Source: Candidatus Barnesiella excrementavium
Lineage (GTDB): Bacteria; Bacteroidota; Bacteroidia; Bacteroidales; Barnesiellaceae
DNA length: 64,000 nt
NCBI GenBank assembly: GCA_019115485.1
Contig: DXDM01000043.1
Coordinates: 1-64,000, forward strand
Direction: 5' to 3'
Position numbers and translations under genes: made by a program. The notes below the pieces were generated by a model. It worked only from the letters and a program-made list of their open reading frames with translations. It ran no database searches and was not told the origin of the DNA. Position 1 is the first letter of the stretch. Each line of letters opens with the position of its first letter. Of this stretch, positions 1-9,257 are shown piece after piece.

Positions 1-346
1 CTCGCCCCGTTCCCTCCTCCCGGCTAGCCCTCTCCCTGCCCGGTAAAGGCGGGGTTTTGCGACTTTTCTATCTTTTCCCCATATACGCTCCTCTCCGTCA
101 TTTTTCTCACAGCTTTCTCCCATAGGCAGGCCAGGCTTCGCGATGCACAGGCCTCTGTTAACTGGACCCCGCATCGAGTGCAGGGGCCAGTTAAGCATCG
201 CAGTTCGGTGTGACAGAGGTGGATTGTTGTAGCCTTTGTGGAACTGGGTTTGTATCTTAAATGGGTGGAATAGAAAAAGTAAAAATTGCTTTTATTTCTC
301 GAATTTAAGTTGTATCTTTGCCCCGCTTAAATAGGGAATCGACTAT
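1..346. other. Intergenic region before tRNA-Ser
   Basis: No open reading frame with protein-like composition is visible. Positions 140-219 hold nested and overlapping inverted repeats (separate entry). A TATCTTTG box at 313-320 fits the Bacteroidetes -7 element and would start transcription a few bases before the tRNA at 347. The first 130 bases are C/T-rich and show nothing I recognise. Confidence 0.6.
140..219. ncRNA. Candidate structured RNA or palindromic element
   Basis: A long hairpin spans 158-194: TTAACTGG then CCCC then GCA on the left pair with TGC, GGGG and CCAGTTAA on the right, with single bulged A bases at 166 and 182 and a five-base loop. It is enclosed by GCGATGC (140-146) and GCATCGC (195-201). 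A second outer pairing, CCTCTGT (152-158) with ACAGAGG (213-219), crosses the first, so the two are either alternatives or a pseudoknot. No family is recognised, and neither strand nor transcription is known. It could equally be a dispersed palindromic repeat. Confidence 0.35.
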
Positions 347-432
<86 letters not shown>

Positions 433-438
433 AATAAA

Positions 439-476
439 GGTGTAAATCAAGCATGTGCGAGATTTACACCTTTTTT
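439..476 (+). terminator. Intrinsic terminator of tRNA-Ser
   Basis: GGTGTAAATC (439-448) pairs perfectly with GATTTACACC (461-470), followed by six T residues (471-476). Confidence 0.9.
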
Positions 477-860
477 ATATCCAAGAGTAGAATGTCTGAG
501 GGGGGGGCGGTATGGTGGTTTCAGGTTGGCGATTGGGGTATCCATGATGTTACCTCTTTTTTTATGCGTAGTGTACGCAATTCGCTGGTTTGTGCCTATT
601 TTGCGTATCAAAGGTTTTATGACAGCAGGCATATGAAGGCATATATTCTGATTCTGTTATTTTGACTTCCTGGAATTTCTGCTTTTGGCGAAATAGAAAA
701 CGGCTATCAAGATTGTCATGAATGCCATAAAGTCCTGCATCGAGGAGCAAGTGGCTTTTTATACCCCGTACAAGATTCTCTGTTGTATATGGAAGAAGGG
801 ATAAAAGAGCTGGGTTATCTCTTCTATCCCTTCGGGTATATATGCTGATGGCATAATGTA
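477..860. other. Intergenic region, no gene seen
   Basis: Short frames here lack a credible start and codon pattern. The only structure seen is a hairpin at 795-833: GAAGGGATA pairs with TATCCCTTC, with an inner AGAG/CTCT. It lies 28 nt beyond the stop of the minus-strand lipoprotein gene and may be its terminator, although the T tract is poor. Confidence 0.5.
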
Positions 861-3161
861 TCAGTAGATATATTCGACGTCCGACTTCTTGAACCGCAGG
901 ATTCGGGTGTCGTAGCTGCTGGCTCCGTTTTTGGTCATGTAGAGGTTGCCCATGCCTCCGTTCATATACCACCCTTCGCCGGTGGGTGAGTATACCCCGA
1001 AGAGGATATTGTTGTAGTGGCCGGAGTGCAGGATACCGGTGTCGTTCCATTGTGCCGCTGGCCCGTACCATACGAGCGGTTCATGTTCGGGAAAGTCGGG
1101 GCTCGACATCGCGATATAGATGAGATTCGAGATGGTCATGGATCCCACCGGTATGTTGTTCTTGCGCAGTTGCTGACGTTTTACTTTTGAGTGTCCGTTC
1201 CACGGATTTTTCAGGATATGGGTACCGTTGTACATCATCCAGATGTAGTCGGTGGCATCGAACAGTCGGTTGAACTCTTCCATCGAGGGGAGCTCGTACC
1301 CGTCGGGCGAGAGGGTCGTGGGCGGCAGTTTGTTGATGTGTTCTTTTTCGTCCCGAGTGAACCGGTCCAGTACGATGACACTGTCCTTTTCCAGGACTTG
1401 CATACCTTGTCCGCTATTGCCTTGATAGGCCCACCCCCAAAGTTTGTAATACTCTTCGGGTGTACAGTCGGTCAGATACTGGAAGAGGGTCTTGTTGGCT
1501 TGTACCGCCGGGTCGGCCGAGGAGAGTATCTGGTCGTCGAAAGATTTTGAGTTCTTGATGGCATTGTACTTGCACCACCAGACGCCATGCAGGAAGGTTA
1601 CCGGCAGGCCATAGTTGCGGCGAATCACGGTGTACTCTTCCCGGTCCGATTGGTCGCCTTTATTCCGGATTACGAGGGTGGCCGACTGTCTCCGTCCGTT
1701 AGCCGTGGGGTCGTTGGGGCGCCAGCCTCCCAATACCCGCCAGGTATTGCTGCCGTTCTCGTTGTCGATTCTTATCCAGGGGTCTTCCTCCTCGGCAAAT
1801 TCGACGAGCATCTCTTTCTCGGCGGGGAGTGTAAAGATACCGAATTCGTTATCGATATAGCGGTTGAAATCGTGGGTGTAGGTATCTATCCCAAAATTCA
1901 AGATTCCTTCACTGGTCGTCGGGTTTCCCGTCATGCTTATTTGAATATGGTCTTCGGGATAGGAGTTGTTCAATCCTTTCCGATGAAAATAGACATTGAG
2001 GTCGACGGTTTTCATATTGGGGGAGTAGAGTTTCTTGCGGATTCGGAACAGGTTAATCCCGGCCAGCGAAGTTGCCGTCTTGTTTTTCAACTCTGTGAGA
2101 GAGACCGGCTCTACGGTCAGCGAGGGGTCGGCTACGGGGAAGACTTCCAGTTCGCTGTCGCTCTTGATGGCTACGATGAAGTCGGTGGCCAGGTGAGGCA
2201 ATATGAGCCGGGTTCCCCCTTGGGCAACGGTTGCATAAGGGGGCAGCTGGGTCAGTGTCGAGTCGATGGTCAGCCGGTCGTCTATGCCCGGTTTCAAGTT
2301 TGTATCGCCACCATCTTTCCACTCTTCGACGGTCAACTGTACATCGGCATCGATTACATCTTTGCGCAGGGTTATGGAGTAGACCGTGTTGCGCGATATC
2401 TTCTTCGGCAAATCTGTTTCGAGCGAGTATTCCTTCCCGTCGATCGAGGCATTCAAGGCTACTTTCAAACCGGGATTCTGCTGTTCATACAGGTACAGGA
2501 TTCCCGATTCGCTCCCGGTGTAGGGTTGCTCGGGAGCAAGGACAATATTGGTTGCCGGGCTGTTCTCGGGAGAGATTACCGCGGGTTGCGGGAAGAGATA
2601 GGCCTCCGTCAACACCTGTTTGAAGGTGATGTTTTTCACTTCGGCACTCCCGGCTACGGCAATTCTTAAATCGAATCGGGCTGCCACCCGTTTCAAGGAT
2701 ACCGGGATTAGATGGTCCGATGCTGTGTGGTCCGACAGCGCAATCACTCCCGTATATACACTCTCGGCAGTTCCGTCGGCCGAGTGTATGAGGGTCTCTT
2801 GCCACTGCGCCTCCGACAGACCGGGTGCGGGCGACTGGAAGTCGGGGAGCCGCGAAGCGTTGGCCACGATATAGAGGTTCCCCGACAGAGCCTCAAACTG
2901 AAATTCATATTTGCGCTCGGCACGTTTCACGCCGCTATACGCTTTGACAAACACCCCTTCGTCAAACAGGTAGGCCTGGATATCGTCAATCCGGTTGTCA
3001 TTCGTATCGTCTGCCTGGTTCTCTGAAAAAAGAGGGGATATCTCCGCACAAATGATCCTGTCTGTACTCCCGAGATGACTCTCCGCTGCAAATTGGTCGT
3101 CGCATGATAGGCAGATCAGGAAAGCCGGTATAAAAAGCAAAATTGAAACTATTTTCCTCAT
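861..3161 (-). CDS. Fimbrillin-associated (Mfa2/DUF4906-like) surface lipoprotein
   Basis: About 766 residues. The start at 3161 is chosen because it begins a lipoprotein signal peptide ending in the lipobox LICLSC; the frame extends 10 residues further upstream without adding signal features. The N-terminal half resembles Mfa2/FimB-type fimbrial assembly proteins (a DDIQAYLFDEG segment and beta-rich repeats) and shares RKDVID...VEEW with the next gene upstream. The C-terminal part, roughly residues 520-640, has WWCKYN, then WAYQG, then SPDGYELPSMEEF, a pattern like the Fibrobacter succinogenes major paralogous (FISUMP, lectin-like) domain. It is the last gene of a four-lipoprotein operon and probably a surface or fimbria-tip adhesin. 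Domain names are by eye; substrate unknown. Confidence 0.75.
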   Translation of the reverse strand: MRKIVSILLFIPAFLICLSCDDQFAAESHLGSTDRIICAEISPLFSENQADDTNDNRIDDIQAYLFDEGVFVKAYSGVKRAERKYEFQFEALSGNLYIVANASRLPDFQSPAPGLSEAQWQETLIHSADGTAESVYTGVIALSDHTASDHLIPVSLKRVAARFDLRIAVAGSAEVKNITFKQVLTEAYLFPQPAVISPENSPATNIVLAPEQPYTGSESGILYLYEQQNPGLKVALNASIDGKEYSLETDLPKKISRNTVYSITLRKDVIDADVQLTVEEWKDGGDTNLKPGIDDRLTIDSTLTQLPPYATVAQGGTRLILPHLATDFIVAIKSDSELEVFPVADPSLTVEPVSLTELKNKTATSLAGINLFRIRKKLYSPNMKTVDLNVYFHRKGLNNSYPEDHIQISMTGNPTTSEGILNFGIDTYTHDFNRYIDNEFGIFTLPAEKEMLVEFAEEEDPWIRIDNENGSNTWRVLGGWRPNDPTANGRRQSATLVIRNKGDQSDREEYTVIRRNYGLPVTFLHGVWWCKYNAIKNSKSFDDQILSSADPAVQANKTLFQYLTDCTPEEYYKLWGWAYQGNSGQGMQVLEKDSVIVLDRFTRDEKEHINKLPPTTLSPDGYELPSMEEFNRLFDATDYIWMMYNGTHILKNPWNGHSKVKRQQLRKNNIPVGSMTISNLIYIAMSSPDFPEHEPLVWYGPAAQWNDTGILHSGHYNNILFGVYSPTGEGWYMNGGMGNLYMTKNGASSYDTRILRFKKSDVEYIY

Positions 3162-3233
3162 GATTTCTATTTCTTCTTTTGTGTATAACAAGATAAATGC
3201 GGGAGATATCCCATCTTAAATTTTACCTCCCGT

Positions 3234-4136
3234 TTAGTTGATCGAGAGTCGGGCTTGGGGCACAAGTTCGGTGTCGGTACCCTCTTCCCATTCGTCAAAA
3301 GTGATATCGACCGTTACATCGATTACATCTTTGCGCACGGTAATCGTGTAGATTGTATTGCGCTTGATGTCCCCTTGAAATGCTTTGGTCAGGGTGTGGG
3401 GCTTGCCGTCGATGACGACATCTACGCTGATTTCGAGGTTGCCCTGAGCCTGCTCATAGGCATAGAACACGGCTGAGGTATTGGTGGTGAGCGGAGAGTC
3501 GAAAGAGACGGTCATATCGTTGACCGAGCTCTCTTGCGTGGCGTATTCGCTCGTGGCCGGGAAAAGAGAGCCCGATTGAGCCGCATTCTTCAAGGTAATG
3601 CTGTTTACCGAGGTTACCCCCGCGGTTTTCAGATTGAGGTCGAAACGGGCAACCCCTCTTTTCAGGCTCACGGGGAATACCGTTTGCGAGTTGCTCATGT
3701 CGTCGAGACTCAAACTTCCCGAGTAGAAATGTACCGGGGTGTTGTCCTTCATTGTCATGCATTTTTTCAGCCACTCTTCCTCGGTAATCTCCTGGCTTTT
3801 CAGTTCTGCCAGATCGATTTGTTCGAGGGTGTTGGCCAACACGTATAACGTTCCGGCATGTTTATCGATCTGTATGTCAAAGCTGCTGGCCGAGGGAACA
3901 AGGTCGGTGTAGATTCGGGTCATCTTCCCGCCCTCGAATATACAGGCCTGTATGTCGTTTATGGTAGTTTCACCTTCCAAGGTCTGTCCGACGCCTTCGT
4001 ACCGGGTGATGGAGGTCCTTACCGTACGGTTGCCCTCGCCGTCGGGTAACGTCGGTGTCGTAGAATCATCGTTGGTACATGAAGCGAATACACCTAAGGA
4101 GATAAATGCTGCAAAAAAAAGATCTGTTCTCATCAT
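3234..4136 (-). CDS. Short Mfa2/FimB-like fimbrial lipoprotein
   Basis: About 300 residues. Start chosen at 4136 (a second ATG follows at 4133) because it gives a compact signal peptide ending in the lipobox VFASC; the longer frame to 4184 would overlap the stop of the preceding gene. It matches the N-terminal half of both neighbours (NDIQACIFEGG, then VSLKRGVARFDL, then RKDVIDVTVDITFDEW) but lacks their C-terminal lectin-like half. Fimbrial anchor/assembly proteins of the FimB/Mfa2 group have this size and arrangement. It is the third gene of the operon, with the upstream gene ending 50 nt before this start. Its role as a fimbrial anchor or minor subunit is inferred. Confidence 0.75.
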   Translation of the reverse strand: MMRTDLFFAAFISLGVFASCTNDDSTTPTLPDGEGNRTVRTSITRYEGVGQTLEGETTINDIQACIFEGGKMTRIYTDLVPSASSFDIQIDKHAGTLYVLANTLEQIDLAELKSQEITEEEWLKKCMTMKDNTPVHFYSGSLSLDDMSNSQTVFPVSLKRGVARFDLNLKTAGVTSVNSITLKNAAQSGSLFPATSEYATQESSVNDMTVSFDSPLTTNTSAVFYAYEQAQGNLEISVDVVIDGKPHTLTKAFQGDIKRNTIYTITVRKDVIDVTVDITFDEWEEGTDTELVPQARLSIN

Positions 4137-4186
4137 TGTGCTTTGGTTAAAATTCAACATTTGGTTTAATGGTTTATTAATCAATA

Positions 4187-6448
4187 TCAGTCATAAGTAT
4201 ATTCTACGGGAGTCTTGATACAGCGTATCACCCGTGTCTTGGTCGAGTTGTTGGCGGTATATTTGATCCAGTTTTCATTGGGCTTTTGCTGGCTGGCATA
4301 CCCTTCCATGACCCACGTTTGGCTGCTGCTGCCATAGGTGGCCAGGAGCAGGTTCATGCGGGAGATGTTCCCCGGGGTGGTATTCCATTGATGGCCCAGA
4401 CCGTTCAGTACATAGTGGACTCCGTCGATTTCGAAATCGTAGAACGATATGACCCCGTAGTTGTGACCCAGGAAATTGACATCTCGTTCCACAATCGTAA
4501 TCCGTATCGTTTGTCCTTTGCTGTTTTGATAGCTTCTTGAACCTACGCCTCCCAGATTGAAATTCCCGTTTTTGGAGAAGGCCAGGTAGTCGTCATAGTC
4601 GGGAATCTGGTATCCACGGGGAGCCATCTCGGTCGGCGGCAACACCCCGAAGTTTTGGGCGCTTGCCGCTACGCCTTCGTGATAGAATACGCTGTCGTTG
4701 TGGCTGAGGGGGAGCCCCTGTTGGTTTCCACCCTGGTATTGGTCACCCAGCAGCGCCAGGAGTTCATCTTCGGGAGCAGCGGTCAGATAGGAGAGCAGTT
4801 CCTCGTGAGAGGCCGGGTCGTCGGGAATCGTCACCTGATCTTCAAAAGACTTGACATTCCCCCGCAAATTGTATTTGCACCACCAGGTCTCACCTATTTT
4901 CACCACGGGCAATCCCCAGTTGATTCTGCGGATTGTATAAGACTCCCGGTTCGTTCCGTCTTCGTCCGAGATGACCAGCCGTCCCTCCTGTGTTCTTCCG
5001 TCGGCTTTGGGATCGTTAGGTTTCCAGCCGCCGACAATTCGATAGCTCCTGCCCGATACCCGGGAGCGGGAAGCCGTTTCGGATTCTGTTTCCGACGCTT
5101 GCAGCCAGGCCGATTCATCGGCGTCGAATTCCACACGGAGCATCTTGCCGGCCGGCAAATGGATTATACCCAGTTCGCCTTCGATATAGTCGTTGAAATC
5201 GCAAGTCGCATCGTCGTCGAAATGAATCGCCCCGTCGACCTCTATCGGATTGGCCTCGATAACCAGCACGATTCGCCCCAGGTTGGTGGCCGCTCTGTCC
5301 TGAATGTCCAGGTGAATCCTTTCGGCCGTTCTACCGGGCATGCGCGAACGGCTGCGGACGGCGACGTCGGCTATTTTCTCCAAAGCCGATCGGCTTACCT
5401 TGAAATCCCGGGTTATCTCTACCCCCGAGACCGAGCCGTCGACGGTTACCGTGGCGTCGGCTTCGGCCAGCAGCGCCAGCCTGAAATCGCACCCGTGATA
5501 GGGCACAAAGACGGTATCGCGCGTCTCGTTCACCCTGACTCCGTCGGAAAGGTTCGAGTTTTCCACATCGACCAGGCCCCTGAGCGACGGCGTCGTTTCG
5601 GTCGACGCCCCCGTGCCCCAACCCTCCGATTCGATGACGAGTTGCATGTCGGCCCCTTTGCCCTCTATTTTCAGGGTATATATTTCGTTCCTCCGAATTA
5701 CGGAAGGCAGTTTCGCTTTCAGCAGGTGACGGCCACCCCCGAACTGGATAGTGGCTTCGACCAGGAGCGACGGGTGGGTCTGCTCGGCCAGATACAGCAG
5801 CGTTTCGCTCCTGTTTTCGAGAGGCGTGTCGGCATACTCCTTTGTAAAACGGAATGTCGACGCCGATGCCGGTGTTTCAACAGTCTCTCGCGACAGGGCA
5901 TAACCTCTGTCGGCCAGGTTGTGAATGACCACCTGTTGCACCTGTACCCCTTTTTCGAGCGATTCGATATCGACCCGGGCTATCGCTCGGGTCATCGGGA
6001 CAACCGCCGAAGTCGATTCCCCCAGAGTGGTCTTGCCGGTCATCAGTATGCCGTGGCCGTTCATCTCGTCCACGCTCCCTTCGATGGCGAGAAAATCGTC
6101 CAGGGTCGAGTGGCCGGGGTCAAGTGTTTCGAGCCCCCTCAATAGTTGCGCATTGGCCAATATGTGCAGTGTACCCGTGAACGAGGAAGGAGCAAACGTG
6201 TATAGCTGGGTACCCGCTTTCTTTGACGGTGTAATCACCTCTTCCAGTATACCGTCGACAAACCGATAGCCGGTTACCCGGTTGATGACCGATTCCTCGT
6301 CGCTCCCCGAAACCTTGTCGGTGGCTAGCCTTACGGTTATCGCGTTGGGATTTCCCGACTCCGGGAGATGGCGCTCCTCATTGCAGCCCGTCATTACCCC
6401 GAGCAGGAGCATTGATAGGGTCAGGCAGGTCAATATGTTTGTATTCAT
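4187..6448 (-). CDS. Fimbrillin-associated (Mfa2/DUF4906-like) surface lipoprotein with lectin-like C-terminus
   Basis: 753 residues starting with a lipoprotein signal peptide and lipobox GVMTGC. Architecture parallels the 861-3161 protein: an N-terminal fimbrillin-like region (NRVTGYRFVDG, then MTRAIARVDIESL), a middle beta-rich region, a shared YRIVGGWKPNDPKADGR segment, then the C-terminal WWCKYN (about residue 521) and APRGYQIPDYDDY (about 609), resembling a FISUMP-type domain. The two long proteins are clear paralogues inside one operon. The gene begins 15 nt after the metzincin lipoprotein and ends about 50 nt before the short lipoprotein. Probably cell-surface exposed; ligand unknown. 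Confidence 0.75.
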   Translation of the reverse strand: MNTNILTCLTLSMLLLGVMTGCNEERHLPESGNPNAITVRLATDKVSGSDEESVINRVTGYRFVDGILEEVITPSKKAGTQLYTFAPSSFTGTLHILANAQLLRGLETLDPGHSTLDDFLAIEGSVDEMNGHGILMTGKTTLGESTSAVVPMTRAIARVDIESLEKGVQVQQVVIHNLADRGYALSRETVETPASASTFRFTKEYADTPLENRSETLLYLAEQTHPSLLVEATIQFGGGRHLLKAKLPSVIRRNEIYTLKIEGKGADMQLVIESEGWGTGASTETTPSLRGLVDVENSNLSDGVRVNETRDTVFVPYHGCDFRLALLAEADATVTVDGSVSGVEITRDFKVSRSALEKIADVAVRSRSRMPGRTAERIHLDIQDRAATNLGRIVLVIEANPIEVDGAIHFDDDATCDFNDYIEGELGIIHLPAGKMLRVEFDADESAWLQASETESETASRSRVSGRSYRIVGGWKPNDPKADGRTQEGRLVISDEDGTNRESYTIRRINWGLPVVKIGETWWCKYNLRGNVKSFEDQVTIPDDPASHEELLSYLTAAPEDELLALLGDQYQGGNQQGLPLSHNDSVFYHEGVAASAQNFGVLPPTEMAPRGYQIPDYDDYLAFSKNGNFNLGGVGSRSYQNSKGQTIRITIVERDVNFLGHNYGVISFYDFEIDGVHYVLNGLGHQWNTTPGNISRMNLLLATYGSSSQTWVMEGYASQQKPNENWIKYTANNSTKTRVIRCIKTPVEYTYD

Positions 6449-6463
6449 TTCCTATATCGATGA

Positions 6464-8368
6464 TTATTGTGGATATAAATTGGGATTTGTGCTGCTGTTG
6501 AGATAACTGGGAGAGTCGATGGGCATCTCGTGGAGGTGATTGACATAAAAGTGGTTCATCAGCTCCTGTGCCCAGGGACCATAGGTGAAGGCACTGCTGT
6601 GGCTGTATCCCATCACGTGACCCAGCTCGTGAAACATGATTTCGCAGGCATAGGTATTGTTGTAGTGGGTCAGCCAGCCCTTCTGCCATACGCCGTAGGA
6701 AGAACCTCCCCCCAGTCCGATAACACCGTTCCCCGGATATACCAGACCCACGTTCAGCGTGCGTTCCTGTCTCATCTGCCTCAACACGACGTCGGGTGAT
6801 ACCTTGTCGTTGACCCCTCCGTTCCCATACAGCCGGTCTTCATTGGCTCTTAAAATCTCTTCATGCTCGGGCATGTCGATCATGTAGGTAAAATTCAGGA
6901 AGAAGGCCACCGCTTCGCGGCAATGCACGGGGCGGATACCCATCCAGTTTCCCACAGGTCCTCCGTCGGGCCTCGTGGGATCCCCGTCGAAGAGGTGGAA
7001 TCGTATGTTCCAGCCATGTATGATACCTTTGAGTTTTTCCAAATAGGGGTCGTCGGACTCTATCTTGAACTCGATGCCCGAGAAATCGTCGGCCTGCATC
7101 ATGGGTATTTTGACAATCTTGCCCGACTCGGAGCGAAAATACCATTCTTTCTTTATCAAGGGAACCTCTTCGTAGAAATCGGCAAAGGGAGGAATGTGGT
7201 CGAAGTAGGCCAGGTCTACATATTCATTCCCGGCAGCCGGGATACGCGCTCTCACCAAAACGTTGTTCAGCTCCCGGGGCGAGTAGAACCGGGCATGAAG
7301 TTGACCATCGGGTGTAATGGAGAGTTGCAGCGGTTTTGACGTATTGAAGTTGCGCAACGTCTTATCCGTGTAGATGGTATGTGGTTCGTCGTCTTGCAGA
7401 ATCAGAGTGTGTTGCCCCTCGGCATACGCCCGGTCGGTGATGAACATGGTACCTATTTCATCGTCGGGGTGTACGACCTGAATCTCGACCTGGCCGATAC
7501 AGTTGCCGGTAACGGAATCCAGTTCGAAGGTGTATGAACGTCGTGTTGCATTGCCCCGATAATCTCGGGTAAGCAGGGTGGCATCGCCTGTGACCGACCC
7601 GCCCTGGATTGTGGGCATGAATAAGTATTCCGTCTGTTCCGACAGGTCCAGCACCTTCATTTCACCATTGCTTGCTCCCGAGTACAAGCCTTCGCCCGAG
7701 AGCCGGGTGTAAAATCGGCTGTTGCTGTTTAACGTGACCGTGTTGGAGGTGACCGCGGTTCTGATGTAGGGATTGTTGTAGGAGAAGCTGAAATCCATTC
7801 TTCCCACCATGCGGCGTTGTACAATTCGCTCGGGAATCTCGGCAATCACTTCATGCCCCGATGCCGTGGATACCTCTCTCACGGTAAAGGGAGTTGCCGA
7901 GTAGAAATATTCACCGTCCAGAGGCTTGGCCAATCCTTCGGGAAACGAGAGCCACACCTCCGAGATATGGTTAATCGGGTGTATGGTTGCTTGATCGGCA
8001 GCCGGGTCGCCCTTCATGCCCAGAATCAGAATGCGGTAAGCGCCTGCGTGCAGACCCTCCAAGCGCATGTTCGAGGTGCTCTTGTCGTATAACCCTTTGA
8101 CACCGCTCACCTTGTCGCCGGCTTCGTCTACGACCACGAACTCTACCCGGTCATAATTCGACAAGGTTTGGCGAGCCGATGCCGGGCCCGGTTGGAACTC
8201 CCCGGTTAAACTTTCGGCCGACCGGGGTTCTGCGTACTCTTCATGTGCCAGCAGGAACGAAAAATCGCCCGCATCGTGCCCGGGAGTCACTGAATCCCAA
8301 TGCTCCTCTTTGGCACAGGCAGAGAGAATCAACATACTTGTCAGAAGGAGATAAATGGTATGCCTCAT
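6464..8368 (-). CDS. Surface lipoprotein with C-terminal metzincin-type zinc protease motif
   Basis: 634 residues. Lipoprotein signal peptide with lipobox ILSAC. The N-terminal half is fimbrillin-associated in character (repetitive beta-rich segments, ILILGMKG, then RMVGRMDFSFSY). The C-terminus carries HELGHVMGYSH at residues 580-590, a full HExxHxxGxxH zinc site with E581 as the expected general base and H580, H584 and H590 as ligands. The ELMN stretch ending near residue 605 could be the Met-turn. The 44 residues after the motif are fewer than in most metzincins, so the fold is compact or slightly truncated. First gene of the lipoprotein operon, just downstream of the putative promoter and Crp/Fnr-like palindrome. 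Proteolytic activity is inferred from the motif; substrate unknown. Confidence 0.8.
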   Translation of the reverse strand: MRHTIYLLLTSMLILSACAKEEHWDSVTPGHDAGDFSFLLAHEEYAEPRSAESLTGEFQPGPASARQTLSNYDRVEFVVVDEAGDKVSGVKGLYDKSTSNMRLEGLHAGAYRILILGMKGDPAADQATIHPINHISEVWLSFPEGLAKPLDGEYFYSATPFTVREVSTASGHEVIAEIPERIVQRRMVGRMDFSFSYNNPYIRTAVTSNTVTLNSNSRFYTRLSGEGLYSGASNGEMKVLDLSEQTEYLFMPTIQGGSVTGDATLLTRDYRGNATRRSYTFELDSVTGNCIGQVEIQVVHPDDEIGTMFITDRAYAEGQHTLILQDDEPHTIYTDKTLRNFNTSKPLQLSITPDGQLHARFYSPRELNNVLVRARIPAAGNEYVDLAYFDHIPPFADFYEEVPLIKKEWYFRSESGKIVKIPMMQADDFSGIEFKIESDDPYLEKLKGIIHGWNIRFHLFDGDPTRPDGGPVGNWMGIRPVHCREAVAFFLNFTYMIDMPEHEEILRANEDRLYGNGGVNDKVSPDVVLRQMRQERTLNVGLVYPGNGVIGLGGGSSYGVWQKGWLTHYNNTYACEIMFHELGHVMGYSHSSAFTYGPWAQELMNHFYVNHLHEMPIDSPSYLNSSTNPNLYPQ

Positions 8369-8544
8369 TGTGTGGATACTTTTTTAGTATATGTTTGGTT
8401 ATCGCTATATTCTTGGCGGAAAAAAAAATCTAAACAGAACAAAATAGGTAAATTTGAGCGTTGATATCTCGGGACGCTGCTGACTGTTGAGGAAGAGTCG
8501 GATTGTTGTATCCCCAGGAACTGATTAAATCCTTTTGACCGGTG

Positions 8545-8588
8545 CAAAGGTATCAGCCTGTATGTTCATAATCGGTAACAAATGTTAC
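8545..8588 (-). promoter_or_regulatory. Promoter of lipoprotein operon with Crp/Fnr-like palindrome
   Basis: Reading the minus strand, a TACCTTTG -7 box lies at 8552-8545, giving an expected start near 8540. A perfect 14-bp palindrome, GTAACAAATGTTAC, lies at 8575-8588, centred about 41 bases upstream of that start. This is the class II activator position typical of Crp/Fnr proteins, and the gene for such a protein begins 46 nt away on the other strand. No convincing -33 box is seen, which fits activator dependence. Regulation by the neighbouring protein is inferred. Confidence 0.55.
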
Positions 8589-8633
8589 GCCGGGACAAAA
8601 ACGATGAAATAAGGAGTGGTAGAGTCTGCCAAG

Positions 8634-9245
8634 ATGAATGCTGATATTTATGAAATGCCTCTGTTCAAGGGGGGAAACAAAGTGAATATAGAGAAAATCA
8701 TGCATGATTTTCCCAGCCGATATGTGCACTATAAGAAGGGCGAAATCATTGCCATGCAGGGGAACGCCTGCCGGTCGTTGTATATCCTGTGCCAAGGCAG
8801 CGTCTATGCAAAGATGATTAGTGAGGAGGGGAAGGAGCTGACCTTGGACACCTTGTCGGCTCCCGATGTACTGGCTTCGGCTTTTGTATTCAGTTCCGAA
8901 GGCACATTCCCCGTTACCATCTTGGCGAACAGTGACTGCGACCTGTGGATTGTCAGCAAAGAGAGTCTGTTGAGAATCATCGAGTCCGAACCTTTGGTCC
9001 TGCGCAATTATCTCACGGTCATATCGGATCACAGTATGTTCCTGAGCAAGCGGCTGAACGAGTTTGCCTTGCAGACACTCTCGTCGCGAATCCTGAGTTA
9101 TATCGAACAGAACGGAAGCATACAGAACCTGCAAGAAGCCGCCTTTATTCTTGGCGTTGCCCGTCCCTCCCTTTCCAGGGCCATACTGCAACTGGTCGGT
9201 CAAGGGGTGTTGAAAAAGGAGAACAGAGGATATGTACTTGTTTAA
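8634..9245 (+). CDS. Crp/Fnr-family transcriptional regulator
   Basis: About 203 residues from the ATG at 8634; a GTG at 8616 is in frame but overlaps the AAGGAG sequence, so the ATG is preferred. The N-terminal cyclic-nucleotide-binding-type barrel runs from about residue 20 to 120 (HYKKGEIIAMQG, then LYILCQGSV). The C-terminal winged helix contains LGVARPSLSRAI, the recognition-helix region of Crp/Fnr proteins. No cysteine cluster for an Fe-S centre is visible, so it is not a classical oxygen-sensing Fnr. It is divergent from the lipoprotein operon, with a 14-bp palindrome in the shared intergenic region, suggesting it controls that operon and perhaps itself. Confidence 0.88.
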   Translation: MNADIYEMPLFKGGNKVNIEKIMHDFPSRYVHYKKGEIIAMQGNACRSLYILCQGSVYAKMISEEGKELTLDTLSAPDVLASAFVFSSEGTFPVTILANSDCDLWIVSKESLLRIIESEPLVLRNYLTVISDHSMFLSKRLNEFALQTLSSRILSYIEQNGSIQNLQEAAFILGVARPSLSRAILQLVGQGVLKKENRGYVLV

Positions 9246-9257
9246 GCGAGTGTAATT

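Noticed and set aside
140-219. Integron attC site
   Set aside because: GTTAAGC fits the 3' core form, but there is no matching inverse core and no cassette or integrase nearby.
453-665. 70-codon plus-strand frame after tRNA-Ser
   Set aside because: It begins inside the terminator hairpin, has no ribosome-binding site or recognisable sequence, and its composition is not protein-like.
4655-6145. 496-codon plus-strand frame opposite a lipoprotein gene
   Set aside because: Antisense shadow of the 4187-6448 gene, caused by GC-rich codon bias; the minus frame has a lipobox and conserved domains.
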